Below, one piece after another: positions 1-12,900 of a stretch of 64,000 nt of DNA. The stretch spans positions 186,001 through 250,000 of the forward strand of contig CALSFV010000339.1 of the NCBI GenBank assembly GCA_943737045.1, in the 5' to 3' direction. Position 1 is the first letter of the stretch. Every line of letters starts with the position of its first letter. Made by a program: the position numbers and the translations under genes. The DNA comes from Parapristionchus giblindavisi. Its lineage: Eukaryota; Nematoda; Chromadorea; Rhabditida; Diplogasteridae. The notes below the pieces were generated by a model, which searched no databases, was not told the DNA's origin, and saw only the letters and a program-made list of their open reading frames with translations.

Positions 1-90
1 ATAGTACCTCTTCAGCATCGGCAGGTTTGTTCACTGGTCTGGCAGGAGGGAATTGGCTGGCGAGCATCTTAATAAATACATTCATTGCTT

Positions 91-142
<52 letters not shown>

Positions 143-3069
143 TAATAGAAAGCTGAATGGAATAAACAAAAAATGAACAAAAACTCACTCTATACTTCTT
201 ATCATCGTCGAGGAAATGAGGTTCAGGGAATCGAATATCGAATTCAACAATTAGATTACCCTTGATATCGGGATTACGTACGGTAGGCATACCCTCACCA
301 AGGATACCACGATGACTATCTATAATATATATATTCTGATGATTATGTATAGTCTAACTAATATTTATGATATAAAGGGTACAAAGTACATCGAGTATGT
401 CTAGATAAAGTACACCACAAGAGCAGTTAAAGTATAATCCAGTCAACAAAAGAAGATATAAACTAACCAGGAGTGATGATATCTCCAGGCTTATTCTTCA
501 TAACAATATGTCTACCATCCAAATGATTGATAGTGAACTCGTATCCACACAATGCCTCGTTCAGAGAAATTTCCTAAATTAAAATTTAATTACTAAATTA
601 ATAATATTAATGGATAGTATTGTATAAGTATCGGCTTGCATGCACCCAAAAAAAGATGAACAATATTTTGAGCAAGATTCTCTTACATTAGCAGCTCTGA
701 TCAAACTATCAAATACAAAAATACTCTAACAGAAAGAATATAACTAAATATAATGAATGAAAGTAACCTTTTTCATGAAAAGATCGTCTCCTTTTCTCGT
801 GAAAACATCGTGTTCCTTGATTTGGATGACAATAATGACATCTCCGGGCTCAATTTCGGGCTGAACATATTCACAGATTACATTTTTTTCAATTAAAAAA
901 AAAGCAAATTAAGACAATCGATTACAAATATAACATTACTTACATCAAGTTGATCTCCCTCATTAGGGAATACAATCTTTTCATCATCATCTACTCCTCG
1001 CTTTACGTTTACTTCCAAAACCTATAACATGACAAATTATTTTGGCGAAGAATAAATTCCTCCAAGTATGCTAGGAAAATATCGCCAAAAAATCGTATAA
1101 AAATGTCAATAGAAATTGATGTTTATAAGATTCCAACGATAAATAATTACAAAATCAAACCTTTTGCTCAGTTTTCGTTTTTTGGCCATTGCATCTCTCG
1201 CATACATCGTCACGAGGAACGGCCTTATCTGAAATATTTAGATTTTAGTTAAAGCTAATTTTAAAAAAAATACTGAAGAAAAAATAATTAAGAATATAAA
1301 ACCAACTTCCTTGTCCTTTGCATTCAGGGCATGCAACTTGCATTTGTTGAATCATTCCAGGGCCAATCTAAACAATACCAAATTACTTAACTGCATAATT
1401 ATTATAACGCTTTCACTAAACCCCAGTATGAACTTTTAGTTATTAATAAAAAAATTATCAAAATCACTGGCATACCTGGTCCACAATAGAAAAAAATGTT
1501 TATATAATAAAACAAAATAACAAACCTGCTTCATCATCATTACGGCTCCCTTTCCTTTACATTTGGAACACATGTAATTGCGACCAGATTTCGATCCGGT
1601 ACTGAAAACATCAACGTTTAGTAAACGTAGTTTACTACGGAATGTTTGTGGCCCCAGACTTCGGGAGACATGTCATTCCATAGGTCTCCGAAATAGTACA
1701 TGTTTTCGTATTGATTTTGTTGAGGAAAAGAAATTTTCATATTCTTGAATTGATTTTTTCGCCCCACAATAAACACCGGACTCTAGTCGTAATACAACAT
1801 TTCAACAATATCAAATGAACCCAAACACAAAATGGAAGAGATTCCAGAGGTGCCAAGGTCGGAATCTATATAAATACAATATTTTTTAACCATAGGTGGG
1901 CGCGTGAAAACGAATATTTTTTACGCACAGCCTTGCCTTCCCATAGGGGACTTGCGAATAGCCTTTCCTCGCAAAAATCGGACTATTTCCGGTCGAATTC
2001 GTCAAAAAATAGCCATGCGCACAGCCTTGCCTCACCCTTCCCCGGTTTGCGCACAGCCTTTCCCCCACCGTGCCCACCTATGTTTTTAACTCTATACATT
2101 ACCAATAATGATATTGTGCTGTAACTATTGTACACTTTCATTCATAATAATTCTAAAAGATAAAAAGAAAAGAATAACTCACGCTTTGCAACCCGTACAT
2201 ACAACCTTCTTAGTCAATTGAAGCTTGCTAGTTTTTCCATTATAAGCATCTTCTAGTGAAATTCGAAGAGGATGGATAGTTTCCTGAGAATGAGACGAGA
2301 ATTATTTCATTAATTTTACTTTTTCAACATATTTTTTACATTATTATAATATTTCAATGCACAATTATAATGAAATGACACTTATATTTCGTATTAAACG
2401 AGTGTGATGATATATAAAATGTAAATGTTATTGATTTTTATCAATATCGGAGTTTGAAGCGGTTCTTTCCCGAATAGTTTAGAATTAACGACCAATTTCA
2501 AACGAGATCACACATTGTTATCAATTAGTCACAAAAATGACGACAGCATACTTGGTACTTTCGTTGACGTCTTCTACTACTACTTCCACCTCCCATAAAC
2601 ATATCAAATGGTGATTCTCCACCTCCACCGAATAAATGAGAGAAGAGATCAGCACCGCCGAAACCTCCACCTCCTCCGCCACCTATAATGATTAAACATA
2701 ATCAAAATATCTCAATGATAGAAGTTACACAGCAGAAATTGAAATTGGTAAAACAAACAAACCTTCGAGACCTTCCATTCCTTGCATATCATAAATTTGG
2801 CGCTTTCGTTCATCGGATAGAACTTCATACGCATAACTTATCTCCTTGAATTTATCTCCGTGATCAGGATTTTTGTCTGGATGATATTCCTTTGCGAGCT
2901 TACGATATTGCTGAAAGCGATCAAAGTAATTTTAGAACAAATGGAATAATATAACCTTCTTGATTTCGTCGTCAGAAGCGTTAGGAGAAACCTTGAGGAT
3001 ATCGTAGAGCTTCGTATCTACAGGTCCACCACCCCGACTACCACCCATGCCTCCCATATTGAAGAACAT
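1..3069 (-). CDS. DNAJA-type Hsp40 co-chaperone (3' end outside window)
   Basis: Class A (type I) J-domain co-chaperone that stimulates Hsp70 ATPase in the cytosol. The start chosen is ATG at 3069, giving a short Gly-rich leader ([15 protein letters not shown]) before the J domain. The J domain reads [18 protein letters not shown], then an intron, then [14 protein letters not shown] with the essential HPD. A Gly/Phe-rich linker follows ([20 protein letters not shown]). The cysteine-rich zinc domain is spread over several small exons ([34 protein letters not shown]) and is followed by the substrate-binding region. The last exons in view (about 290-200 and 65-1) give [22 protein letters not shown] and [15 protein letters not shown], which matches the C-terminal part of the DNAJA1/DNAJA2 group. 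The leader resembles DNAJA2/nematode dnj-19 more than dnj-12, but this is a weak distinction. An hAT-like MITE sits in one intron. Confidence 0.94.
96..139. repeat. (ATA)n microsatellite
   Basis: About 44 bp of ATA/ATT trinucleotide repeat in an intron of the DNAJA gene. Confidence 0.9.
1891..2082. mobile_element. hAT-like MITE with 11-bp TIRs and 8-bp TSD
   Basis: A 192-bp element lies in an intron of the DNAJA gene. It begins CATAGGTGGGC and ends with the exact reverse complement GCCCACCTATG. It is flanked on both sides by the same 8 bp, TTTTTAAC (1883-1890 and 2083-2090), which is the target-site length typical of hAT transposases. Inside are degenerate repeats of a GCGCACAGCCTTGCC-like unit. 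There is no transposase ORF, so it is non-autonomous. Confidence 0.88.
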
Positions 3070-3613
3070 GGTTGTCTGTTGAGTTTACTACGAAAGGTAG
3101 CGAAACTGAATGAAATATCTGGATATACAACAAGAGTAAGCCAGAAATGACACAAAACAACGATGAGGTTGAGAAATGTCGACAAAATTCTCGAATTTTC
3201 TCATGCGCGTTTCTAGTGCACAGTTTACGCGCAAGCATTCCACTTTGCGCGCTTTTTAAAATACTCTGCGAGAGCAGTTCTTGACAATCTGTCCAGTTTT
3301 AGTTTCAAAAATCAATTTATAATCGCCAAATCAAGCAGAGTGGTATTGGAAAATCCATAGAGAAATAAAAATACATTTTTTTTTGCAAATTTGAATCTTG
3401 AATAAATAGTTAGTTCATGATAAGACCCTTATCGAGGATATTACGGTAATTCTGTTCATGTGCTCGAGTACCTGACTTCATTCAGTCTCCGCCTCCTTGT
3501 ATGCTGTTTCGCACGCACACTTCTATTTCATCTCGATTATTTATTGTGCAAACAGAGTCATTGATCAGTTCTCATACCTTTTCTTAGATAGATGAACGCT
3601 CTGTGATTGAAAA
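3070..3613. promoter_or_regulatory. Divergent promoter region, DNAJA / nuclear receptor
   Basis: A 544-bp spacer lies between the two start codons, which face away from each other, so both promoters must be here or overlap upstream exons. It contains a heat-shock element near the DNAJA side (separate entry) and some GC-richer stretches (GCGCGC near 3246). I see no clear TATA box. Confidence 0.55.
3188..3200. promoter_or_regulatory. Putative heat-shock element (HSF-1 site)
   Basis: The sequence TTCTCGAATTTTC is three alternating units TTC-nn-GAA-nn-TTC, the canonical HSF binding array. It lies about 120 bp upstream of the DNAJA start codon, a sensible position for a heat-inducible Hsp40. The match is exact for three units; function is inferred. 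Confidence 0.6.
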
Positions 3614-6600
3614 ATGGCTGAGAAACTTCCGCCTGGCACTGTCTGTGTTGTATGTGAGGATCTTGCCACGGGCAATCACTATTCCGTATGTTTCTATATG
3701 ACCTTGTAACTGTTATACCACTCAAATTGCTCCTAATAAACTTTTTCAAAGTACTTTTTGATCGATTTTAGTCAAATTTTAAATGCTGTGAGCACAAATT
3801 TTGAGAAATAATTTAATGTCAGGTCCCATCATGTAATGGTTGCAAGACATTTTTCCGTCGGGCGGTCGTGGTCAGTTTTTCTGATCAATTTATGGCTATT
3901 CATTGCTATATTTTCAGAACAATCGAACGTTTGCATGTATGGGAAAGGGAAATTGCCCTGTCAACAAAGGTTGGTCACTATTTCTCTTTGTTCCTCTTGA
4001 AAAACATCAATTTTAAATAATATTAGCAATAATAATTGCCAGGAGTTCGATGTGCGTGTCGTCATTGTCGATTAAAGAAATGTCTGGAAGTTGGAATGGA
4101 TAGAAATTGTCAGTTTATCTTCTTTATTACCTATCTCTTGACTTTTCCTTATGTACTTTACCCATTCCTCTATCGATTCTTTTGTTTGTTCAGCAATTCA
4201 AAATGATCGTGATAGGATCGGTTACACGAAGAGAACAAGGAAAGATAAACCAGAGAAGAGATCAGATTCGGAAGATGAAGATAATAGGTTCATTTTGATT
4301 TATTCATTCCATTCTGTGAAACGACTTTAGTTTCTTCGCCAATGAATCACAAAACAGTTCACAAATACTTTCCCAATTAATCAATAAAATGAATTCTAGA
4401 ATGGTTCTTCCTCGTCCATCTGATTCCCCTGATATCTCTAGTATGAGTTACGATCTCGGAGAGGCAATCCCTCAAGGTTTACAAGGACTCGAATCAAGTG
4501 ACAAGGTAATGATTATAATGATATAGATGATGTTGTGACCTCCATATTAGTTTATAGTTTATAGTTTGTACAGTTATTATCCCTCTACTATAGTTTGTCA
4601 TTGTGATATCTCGTTCTAGTTCATTAGATGAGATATTGTTCTTTGTCCTAACTTAATGATGACTTCATCTATGTGATGAAATACAATTAAGAGTTAGCTA
4701 GAAGACATAATTAATCGATAAATTAACCAGGCAATGGACCCATACTTGTCACGTCTGACAACATTGGAGAACAACTTTACCCTTTTATTGAGTCGTGGAG
4801 CTGTTTATCCATACGAATCATTAGATGAAGGATTACTCGCTCCATCTAAGTTCCATGAACCCATCACTGTTAAGGTACAGTCATAAGTCTGACCCAATCT
4901 ACGACCCACCGGAAATTCATTCAAATGAGCTGTAGATATTGTAGTATTGCGTGCATTCTTTTGCGTGGGCAAGTGATGGTGTAGAACTGAACTGTTTATC
5001 GTCCACTTTCAAAGCGCATCTAGTATGATATCGAATGATTTCCGAAGACTTGGAGAGTATGATTATCGATTGATATTCTTTAAGATGTCCGATCCGATAG
5101 CCACTCCATCCTCATCTGATCAACACAAAATGCCGTTCTGGAGGAGTCGAATCATCGCCTTGTATATTGATTGGGCGAAGACATTCCCAACCTTCCGGAA
5201 TCTTCCTCATTCTGATAAGGTATGTACATACATATGTGAATAGTTTGTGTACATGTATCTACATAAGCTCATAGGGATTAGGTAATCATGACCACATTTG
5301 TTTCAATTCAATATTACAGTCAAATAAAATATGTGGATTATGAAACATGAATATATGAGATGTAATAAATAGGAAGTAAAGGTGGCAATTGTTGACACAT
5401 GTTGTGCGTGTGTTCCGTTGCTATTTCAAGTGTTGAGTGAGCACAAAAGGAGAATGAAGAGAATGAGAGTAGATAGAGATGAAGAAGAACGACAAGTCAT
5501 TACGTCACTAATTCCCTCTCTCTTCTTCTTCCTTCTTTGACTACTCTTGACTTGACCAGATTATAACCGTAAATATTTTGACTCTGATAGGAATATCTAG
5601 ATTGATCTCTCTGATACATTCATGATAGGTACATGTATAGGCATGGGGACAAGCCTTTCTTTTCCCCCTTCTTCCCCTTTCTACCCCTTACACATCATAT
5701 TTAGACGATTCAAGATTAAAAGAGCACTCAATGATAAGGTTCACATATTGAATACGACTCATCACTTCATAGTTTGAGGTTTAACGATGGGGTCAGAAAG
5801 ATCAGTAGCTTAATCAAATAGATAAATATCTAAGTCTAAATCAGAAAGTTCAATAGCTAAACGCGTGAGATCAATGAACTGTAGCTCAAACGACTATATG
5901 AGAAATATGGATAATAATGACATTGGATCAATAAATCGATATTGATTGATTGATTTGTTTTAGGTTGCTCTGATAACGAATCATGCCTCATCGTATATGA
6001 TAATGTGTGAGGCCTTTCGTACTCCTGAACATCATGCAGATAAGATTGTTCATCCCGATGGTCATTGTTTCACAAGATATCCTCCACCCAACAGTCTATT
6101 CTTATCCGCGTAAGTTTACATCTGGTTTATGTTTATATCCTTTATTATTTATTTATTGATTTTTTTCGTTCCGTGACTCGTGCAATTATTCCGCTCTTCC
6201 TCTTCCTCCTCAATGTCTAGTACTGTATCTATTGATTAGTTCGTCAATCAATAGATTATCGTAGTCGTATAAGTCGTGCGTGTGTGTGCTTGTTTATGTG
6301 TATTCCTCTCTTCAGTTGCTTATATTTCATCTCTAGCTTTCACTGATGTGACATTCACTGGCTTCTTCTTCTCATCCCATCTCCATTCCTTAATGCAACG
6401 ACTAATCTCTCTTATTCGAATCTCCCATCATCCTCATATGCACACATCTTTCTCACATCAAACCACTTGCTAATTGAGATTCTACCTCTTCCTCTTATCT
6501 CTACTTCTACCTCTACCTCTCCTTTTCTCCCTCAGTTCTCTACCTCTCATAGCTGCATTTAAAGGCACGCCCGAGATAATTTGAAACTCTCCGCTCTTGC

Positions 6601-8523
6601 AATGCTCTCTCGCTTTCTTGTCTACGAAAGAGTGTTACCAGAGCGGAGATCAAAATTAGCTCGAGTGTACCTTTAAATGTGTGTAAGTGGTGTTGCTTCC
6701 CCCTTTCGTCGTTAGTCTATGAACTCGATGATAGACTAATCAGACGAGAGACAATGGGAGTATGAGAGAGTAGAGATGATGAGAGAGGAAGGGATACGAA
6801 GAATGAATTGTTAGATGAAGAGAGAGAAGAGAAATGGACAATGAACTATACCAATGAATGAAGGAATGAAAAAGTGTGCTAATGTCTGACCAATCATGCG
6901 AATACTAGATATAGATTGAAATAGAATGAGATAAGGTTTAATTGACTTTATGATGTGATGAATGTCCATGAGAGTGATAAGGGTAATCGATATTATCGAT
7001 TGATTCCATTTATTTATGAACGACTGAAATGGTTCTTAATACAAGATGATTCAATTTGATTACAGAACTAATGATGCTGCCTCATCATCATCCACTGATA
7101 ATCAAGGAGAGAATACCGGTCATGTAGAGGGAAGAGGACAATCCTCCAAGCTTAAAGTACGGTAGCTATCGATTGTGGTTCGGTAATGGTTATCGATTGG
7201 TTGTTCCAGGGTGAGAAGATGATCTCACTCCCACGTGAGTACGGTGAACTGCCTGAACGCTACGGTGTGCCTATCCCTGAGGATTACGGTGATCCATCGG
7301 CGGGTCTTGAAGGGAGACCAGAGATCCATGAGGTATACGGTAGTCAGATATTGATTGATGAGAGCTTCATTGTCGTTAGCGACAAGACCCGCCCGGTTTT
7401 GGCACCCGACCTACCCTTTTCATCCAAAAATCACTCAAAAAGATTTTAAAAGTAGTTATATTTAAATGCTCCATTTTTTAACATCCGATTTTAATTTCCA
7501 TCGACTGAGTTTTTCCACGTGTGGTGATGATGATGGTTGTAGGTATTCGAGCATGGTTCACACACACGTCATGATGCGATAGTATTGGGAAAGAGGGCAT
7601 GGACACCGAGAGAAGGAATGAGTATGAAGAATGAATTGAATGATGATGGAGATGATAGTGAAATGTCTAATCAATCCATATATCAAACACAACAACAACA
7701 ACCTACCATAAGTCAGTTTTCTTTCTTGCTCTTTTTTTTCTCTATTCAACCATTGACTTTGACTACACTTATGCTAGGAGAAGTGTTTGAGACGTGAATG
7801 TGCCATGTAGAGTTGTGTTCAATTTGAGAAGTTTTTCTCAATTGTACGGTACAGAATAAATAAATAAGGTAGATTGGTGAAGAACATAAAATAACATTAA
7901 AAAGGTTAAGATTGAATAATGAGAAATGAATATTCTTATGATATTATTGTAGATGATCGTTCAACTCTGGCCGATGCCCTTGCCCATAGTGGACATCCTG
8001 TCCCAGTAGAACAATTACAACAAATGGATGAAGTTGATGAAGCTAATGTCGAGTTGAACACGTTAGTTTATTCCCCCCTCACAATCACTTGCACCATACA
8101 CATGTCACATATACACTTTTGTCGCTTTAATGCTTACAGTACTCCTTTCCTTGAGTGTCATACAGTAACCCTACCATGCAATGTTTCACTAACTGATTAC
8201 TGTATTTTGCATGCGTGTTAGTCTTTCTCTCCGTGATTTCGTATTCGTTCATATTGAATCTCATTCTATTCTTATTCTTCTATTATTGATTGATTATCGT
8301 GATTAATTGCACGAGTCACGTAGCAATAGACGATAGAAGTTATTGATTGACACAAGTACAGTATCTCATCATATCGTATTTATCGATTGATAGGCTACAG
8401 TATCTGATGGTTGAATCTTTTCAGGCTCGCGGGTCTCACACCGGTCATGGCCGCCATGATTGATTATGTGATGAAGCCGTTCAGGTACAGTATACAGATA
8501 TTTACAATAATATTTATTTTAAA

Positions 8524-8557
<34 letters not shown>

Positions 8558-9211
8558 GTGTGAGATATGGATTGACTGATTTTATCGATTAATTTGTAGG
8601 AGATTGAAGATCTCTACGACTGAGTTTGCTACGCTACAAGCAATTATGTTTTTCGATCCAGGTACATATTGATAAATTTTCAATAATAAATATATTGATT
8701 ATTATAGATACGGAGGGATTAGATTCAGCTAGTCAACGAAATGTAACTGCTGAACAGAAGGTATCGATCTATTTATTGTTTTATGTTATTTTATTATTCA
8801 ATTTATTGATTTTATTCATAATTTGTCTATTTCTAGAAACTAATGGCCGCTCTGTCCAAACATATCACTCGATTGTATGGAGCACAAGGAAACGAGAGAT
8901 TTGCCAATATTTTGTTGCGAATACCTACAATCAGGGTATGATCTTTGATCTTTGATCTTTGATCTCTGGCCTTTGATCTTTAATCAATGCTTCTCTTTCA
9001 GAAAGTGGCAGCAAAGAAGAACGAATCGCTCCAGATCATTGATATGTTCAATCTGTTCCGTCTTAATTCTCTGGTTCGAGAGACAACATTGGGTATCAAA
9101 GCGAATAATCAAAGGAATACATCACAGGGTATATCCCCTCTATCGGATATTCATTCATTAGCTGCATTAGCTCATGCTACGACTATTCCTGATCCTCCTA
9201 GACCTTCATAG
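3614..9211 (+). CDS. Nuclear hormone receptor (nematode HNF4-derived type)
   Basis: Ligand-regulated or orphan transcription factor. ATG at 3614 leads directly into the DNA-binding domain: first finger [25 protein letters not shown], with P-box [10 protein letters not shown], and second finger ending CACRHCRLKKCLEVGMDRN. All eight zinc cysteines are visible over five exons. The hinge is acidic and basic (DKPEKRSDSEDEDN). The ligand-binding domain begins around 5010-5220, with the helix 3-5 signature IIALYIDWAKTFPTFRNL followed by PHSDKVALITNHASSYMIM. It continues at 8426-9211 with AGLTPVMAAMIDYVMKPFRR, LYGAQGNERFANILLRIPTI and QIIDMFNLFRLNSLVRETT. The stop is TAG at 9209. Between the two halves, exons at about 7067-8060 add a low-conservation Ser/Asp/Gln-rich stretch that looks like an insertion in the ligand-binding domain. 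The exact splicing there is the least certain part. Confidence 0.93.
6558..6678. mobile_element. Palindromic MITE family, copy 1
   Basis: An almost complete copy in a nuclear-receptor intron. It has outer ends TTTAAAGGCAC / GTACCTTTAAA, then an inner arm around CTCCGCTCT..GCAATGCTCTCTCGCTTTC and its partner GAGTGTTACCAGAGCGGAGAT. The element folds into one long hairpin and has no coding capacity. Confidence 0.85.
8521..8558. repeat. (AAT)n microsatellite
   Basis: An AAT trinucleotide run in an intron of the nuclear-receptor gene. Confidence 0.85.
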
Positions 9212-9953
9212 ATTTACTCTTATTCTTATCCTTCTATTTCATTTTGTCTGTTTATTGTTTCATTGTTGGTCTGTATTGTCAGAGATACAAAGTATTCATT
9301 CAAATATCCTCCTCTATTCGTTTGTACATAAGTATAGATTCTATACCTTTATTTTCCTCGTTTTGTCCTCCCATTTTCTTCCCTCCCCTCTAGTTTAACA
9401 AAACTTAAAGTGTACTTATAATTCACCACTCGAAGTTTACTTTAAGCAAAATACAAGTGAAACGTAAGTCTACTTAAAGTGGTGTATATACTGTAATTCA
9501 AATGTTCTTTCATTTGTAGTTTACTTAGAGTAAACTTTAGGTTAGTCAAGTACACTTTAAGTTTTGAAAAACCAGATCCATGGCCCGATTCGCATATTGA
9601 ATGATCATATTGATTGATATTATGTAGAGATGAGATAGATATTTGAGAGAGGTATATCATCTACTTATTTAGATTCCTATAGATATATGTACCAGTATTA
9701 GGTTTATATTCACAAAGAGATACAAGTTGAGGCTCTTGCCCATCTACCATCCATATTCATTTTACATTTTCCGATTACATCGATTCGTTCCATGTTTTTT
9801 TCTCATCTCGTCGTTTATTGATTGATATAAATGCAATATTGATTGATTCATGTCCCGAATACGATTCAGCCAACGGTAAACAGTGATCCATCGATACAGT
9901 ACTTAATTTTGGTGGAGAAGGTATACGGTAGGTTATGGATACAGTAACCTAGG
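9212..9953. other. Intergenic spacer, nuclear receptor to FOCAD-like gene
   Basis: It holds the 3' flank of the receptor gene, a 168-bp inverted-repeat element (9399-9566) and the putative promoter or upstream exons of the FOCAD-like gene. A short intron-like segment beginning GTATACGGTAG (about 9921-9952) directly precedes the chosen start codon, so an additional 5' exon is possible. Confidence 0.5.
9399..9566. mobile_element. Inverted-repeat MITE, 19-bp perfect ends
   Basis: It begins CAAAACTTAAAGTGTACTT and ends with the exact reverse complement AAGTACACTTTAAGTTTTG; the interior contains further partly paired GTTTACTT/AAGTAAAC segments. No target-site duplication could be recognised, so the superfamily is unknown. 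Confidence 0.8.
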
Positions 9954-12900
9954 AATGACGATATCCCTCCCTGATACGAGAGCACAACTACTCTTTCCCA
10001 ATGTATCATCACAATCTGAGGTGTGAATCATGGATTGATCTTTGATCTTTGTCCATTTTATTGTATTTAGGCGTTCTCAAAGCTTATCTCTGCAGTGAAA
10101 ACTACGAAAGATGCCAAGCAGAAGGTATAATAATACTATTATACTATGATTATTTAGCTTATTCGATCATAATCATAAGAATGAAAGAAGGTCATAAGAA
10201 TCCCATACCATCCCTTTCTTTCTTATACAGGAAAATAAATGATTTGATTTGATTTGATTTGATTTGATTCCAACAGTTAATTACACGATTGGAAATAAAA
10301 ATGTAAACCTAATGTATCATTCTTATGCAGGAATAAATGATTTGATTTGATTATGTTTGCAGACTGAACTAGTTGCGCTCTTTTGGGAATGTCTCAGTGA
10401 TTATGGTAGTACGGTATCGAGATGGGCGAGTGAATCGATTGAAGGTCTATCCAAGGATGGACTATTGCCTCATGGTTTGTTACTTTATATTGATTAAACA
10501 ATGCAATAATTGATTGACGCTATGGTGCTAGCGATGATTAAATGATTGTGGCATTAAATATTTCTGTGCATTTTTCTGAATGTGATTTGTAGTCAGTGGT
10601 CAATCAATCGATATTATAGGTGATGATCTACTTCGTGAATGTACTCGTGCTCTATCGCCTAGTTCATCTGTTCAATCAAAGAATATCATTCGAACACTAC
10701 TCCATCTATCATCCAACCCTATCATGTAATCAATCAATAATCTACTTTATCGATTTATCATTAATCAATCATTCTTCAGATGTGCACTTGAAATACAAAA
10801 TGTGAATGGTGAACTGGGGTCTGATATTATTGATTGTTTATTCGAATTAAATATGAACGATGATGAGTGAGTGCATTACTATAGGCGAATATTGATTTAT
10901 CGATCGATCTTTCCAGTTTTGTATCGACCGGTGCGATTCTGTCAATGAGAACGGATGGATCGATTGGTGGATCTACAGTAACCCACCCATTCTTCGGTCA
11001 TCGTAATCCATTGAGTTATCCGGCTCTGGCTGATTTGCTCAATGATAGTTCACTGTGGTTACTTGTATCGAGAAATAGGGAATATGAGAAGAGCTCAACG
11101 TTGGTTGAGCAGTTTCTTTGTGAGTTGTATACGGCTGAACCTGATGATTATTTATTGATTATCGATTTTCAGCCCGTCTGTTTCCATCAACTCTTAAATC
11201 GATATCCACTACTATTGATCCTATAGTCTTATCAAGATCCCTCTCCATCACACCATCTATTCTACTCAATCCATCAATTCAATCAGATACTGCTATGATC
11301 CCGTCACTCTTGGAGGTATACTGTAGTCGTACTTATCTTAAAACAATATCTGCTCACGATAATATAGCTAATCGATATTTAGATATGTTCGGTCGAACGA
11401 GAACTGGGTCGTGTCCCATGTGGAGGCCACACTCCTGATGTTCTCAATCAGGTACTGTACTCAATCAATCAATATTCTCCAGGTTACGGTTACCATAATT
11501 CAATCAATATTTCATCTTCAGGCGAAGAAATTGTTAATGGGATGTCAGTCGAAGGGAGCTGAAACACATAACAGAAAGAGTAATAGAGATATTAGAGATG
11601 GATTGATTGGTATATGTGATTGGATTGGAAATGATGAAAGACGAATCAAATTATGGATGGAATATGTCATTAAAGGTATAATTATCAATCGATAAAATGT
11701 TAGTTGATTACGGTATGTATTCAGCTGATTTCACCCCATCAATCGATACAATCTCTATTCTGTCTGCTCTTCTTCCCTCATCGATTAGTTCTCATCCTCA
11801 ACTGACGATGAAAGTTATGATATCGATTGCTGAACGTGCTCCTCATTTGGTTGGTTACTGTAGAAATTGATTATTGATTTTACAAGCTCAATTATTGATT
11901 TGTTCAGGCGAATACATTATTTCTTCTTTGTCTAACCCTTCTGTCTAAACCATGGCTGAAAGTGGATAGACATCTAGTACTAGAGACTATTGCTGGACTT
12001 GTCACACATAGAACCATGGTCAGTAATGTAATGGGAAAAAGATCAAAGATCAATATATTTTAAATCATCTATAGATCAAAGATCAATATCTCAGGTTGCT
12101 CCAGTCTTGAAAATTCTTGTCATGGTTTGTCAGTCAAGCGCGGATAGAATGATATCGATTGATTTGATTGGAAATCTGGTTGAGAAGTATCCCACATCGA
12201 TTGGAGATCAGGTACGGTATTAGGGAGTACTGTAGTGGTTGTTATTGATTGATTTTTGAGTTGGAAAGTGTGACAATGATCAAAGATGGAGAGGATATCG
12301 ATTGGTCGATGGAGAAACTTCGATTGATTGGAAGAATTTGTGTTTCATCGTTAGTTTATACCACATATATTCATATTATGGACCAATTAAGTTCTTTCGC
12401 TTTAAAAATTAAAAAAATGTAGAACATTGGTCGATTGTTCTTTATCCTACAAATATTCTTTCATTTCCGTTGAAAAGGGTATACTACTCACTGTTTATCA
12501 TTAAAGATAAATAATTTAATCTGGGGATGGTATGATAATATCGTGACATTACTCCAACAATATCATTATCATTTTCAGCGATGGTAGTGATTCGTATCTA
12601 TCAATGATGACAAATCTTCTGAAGAAAGGAGGTGACCTACTACCGTCTACGATTCGAGTTATCGCTCAACTATGTAAAATGGAGGTAAGTTCATCTTTAT
12701 TGGCCGGAAACTATAAATCAGTACTATGGTTATTCACAAAGTCACTCTATTCAAATAGTCGTGAAACCGTGAATCGCCGGGTGCATTCTGTATTGAGAAG
12801 ATTGCCTCTTATTACTAGTTATTAGTGTGGAATCAGTGATGATTATCTGTTTCGATCGATAATCGATTAATCGATAATAATTAATAATCGTATAACTTTG

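Noticed and set aside
1886..2124. Overlapping 60-residue frames on both strands in a DNAJA intron
   Set aside because: They coincide with the hAT-like MITE 1891-2082 and result from its higher GC content.
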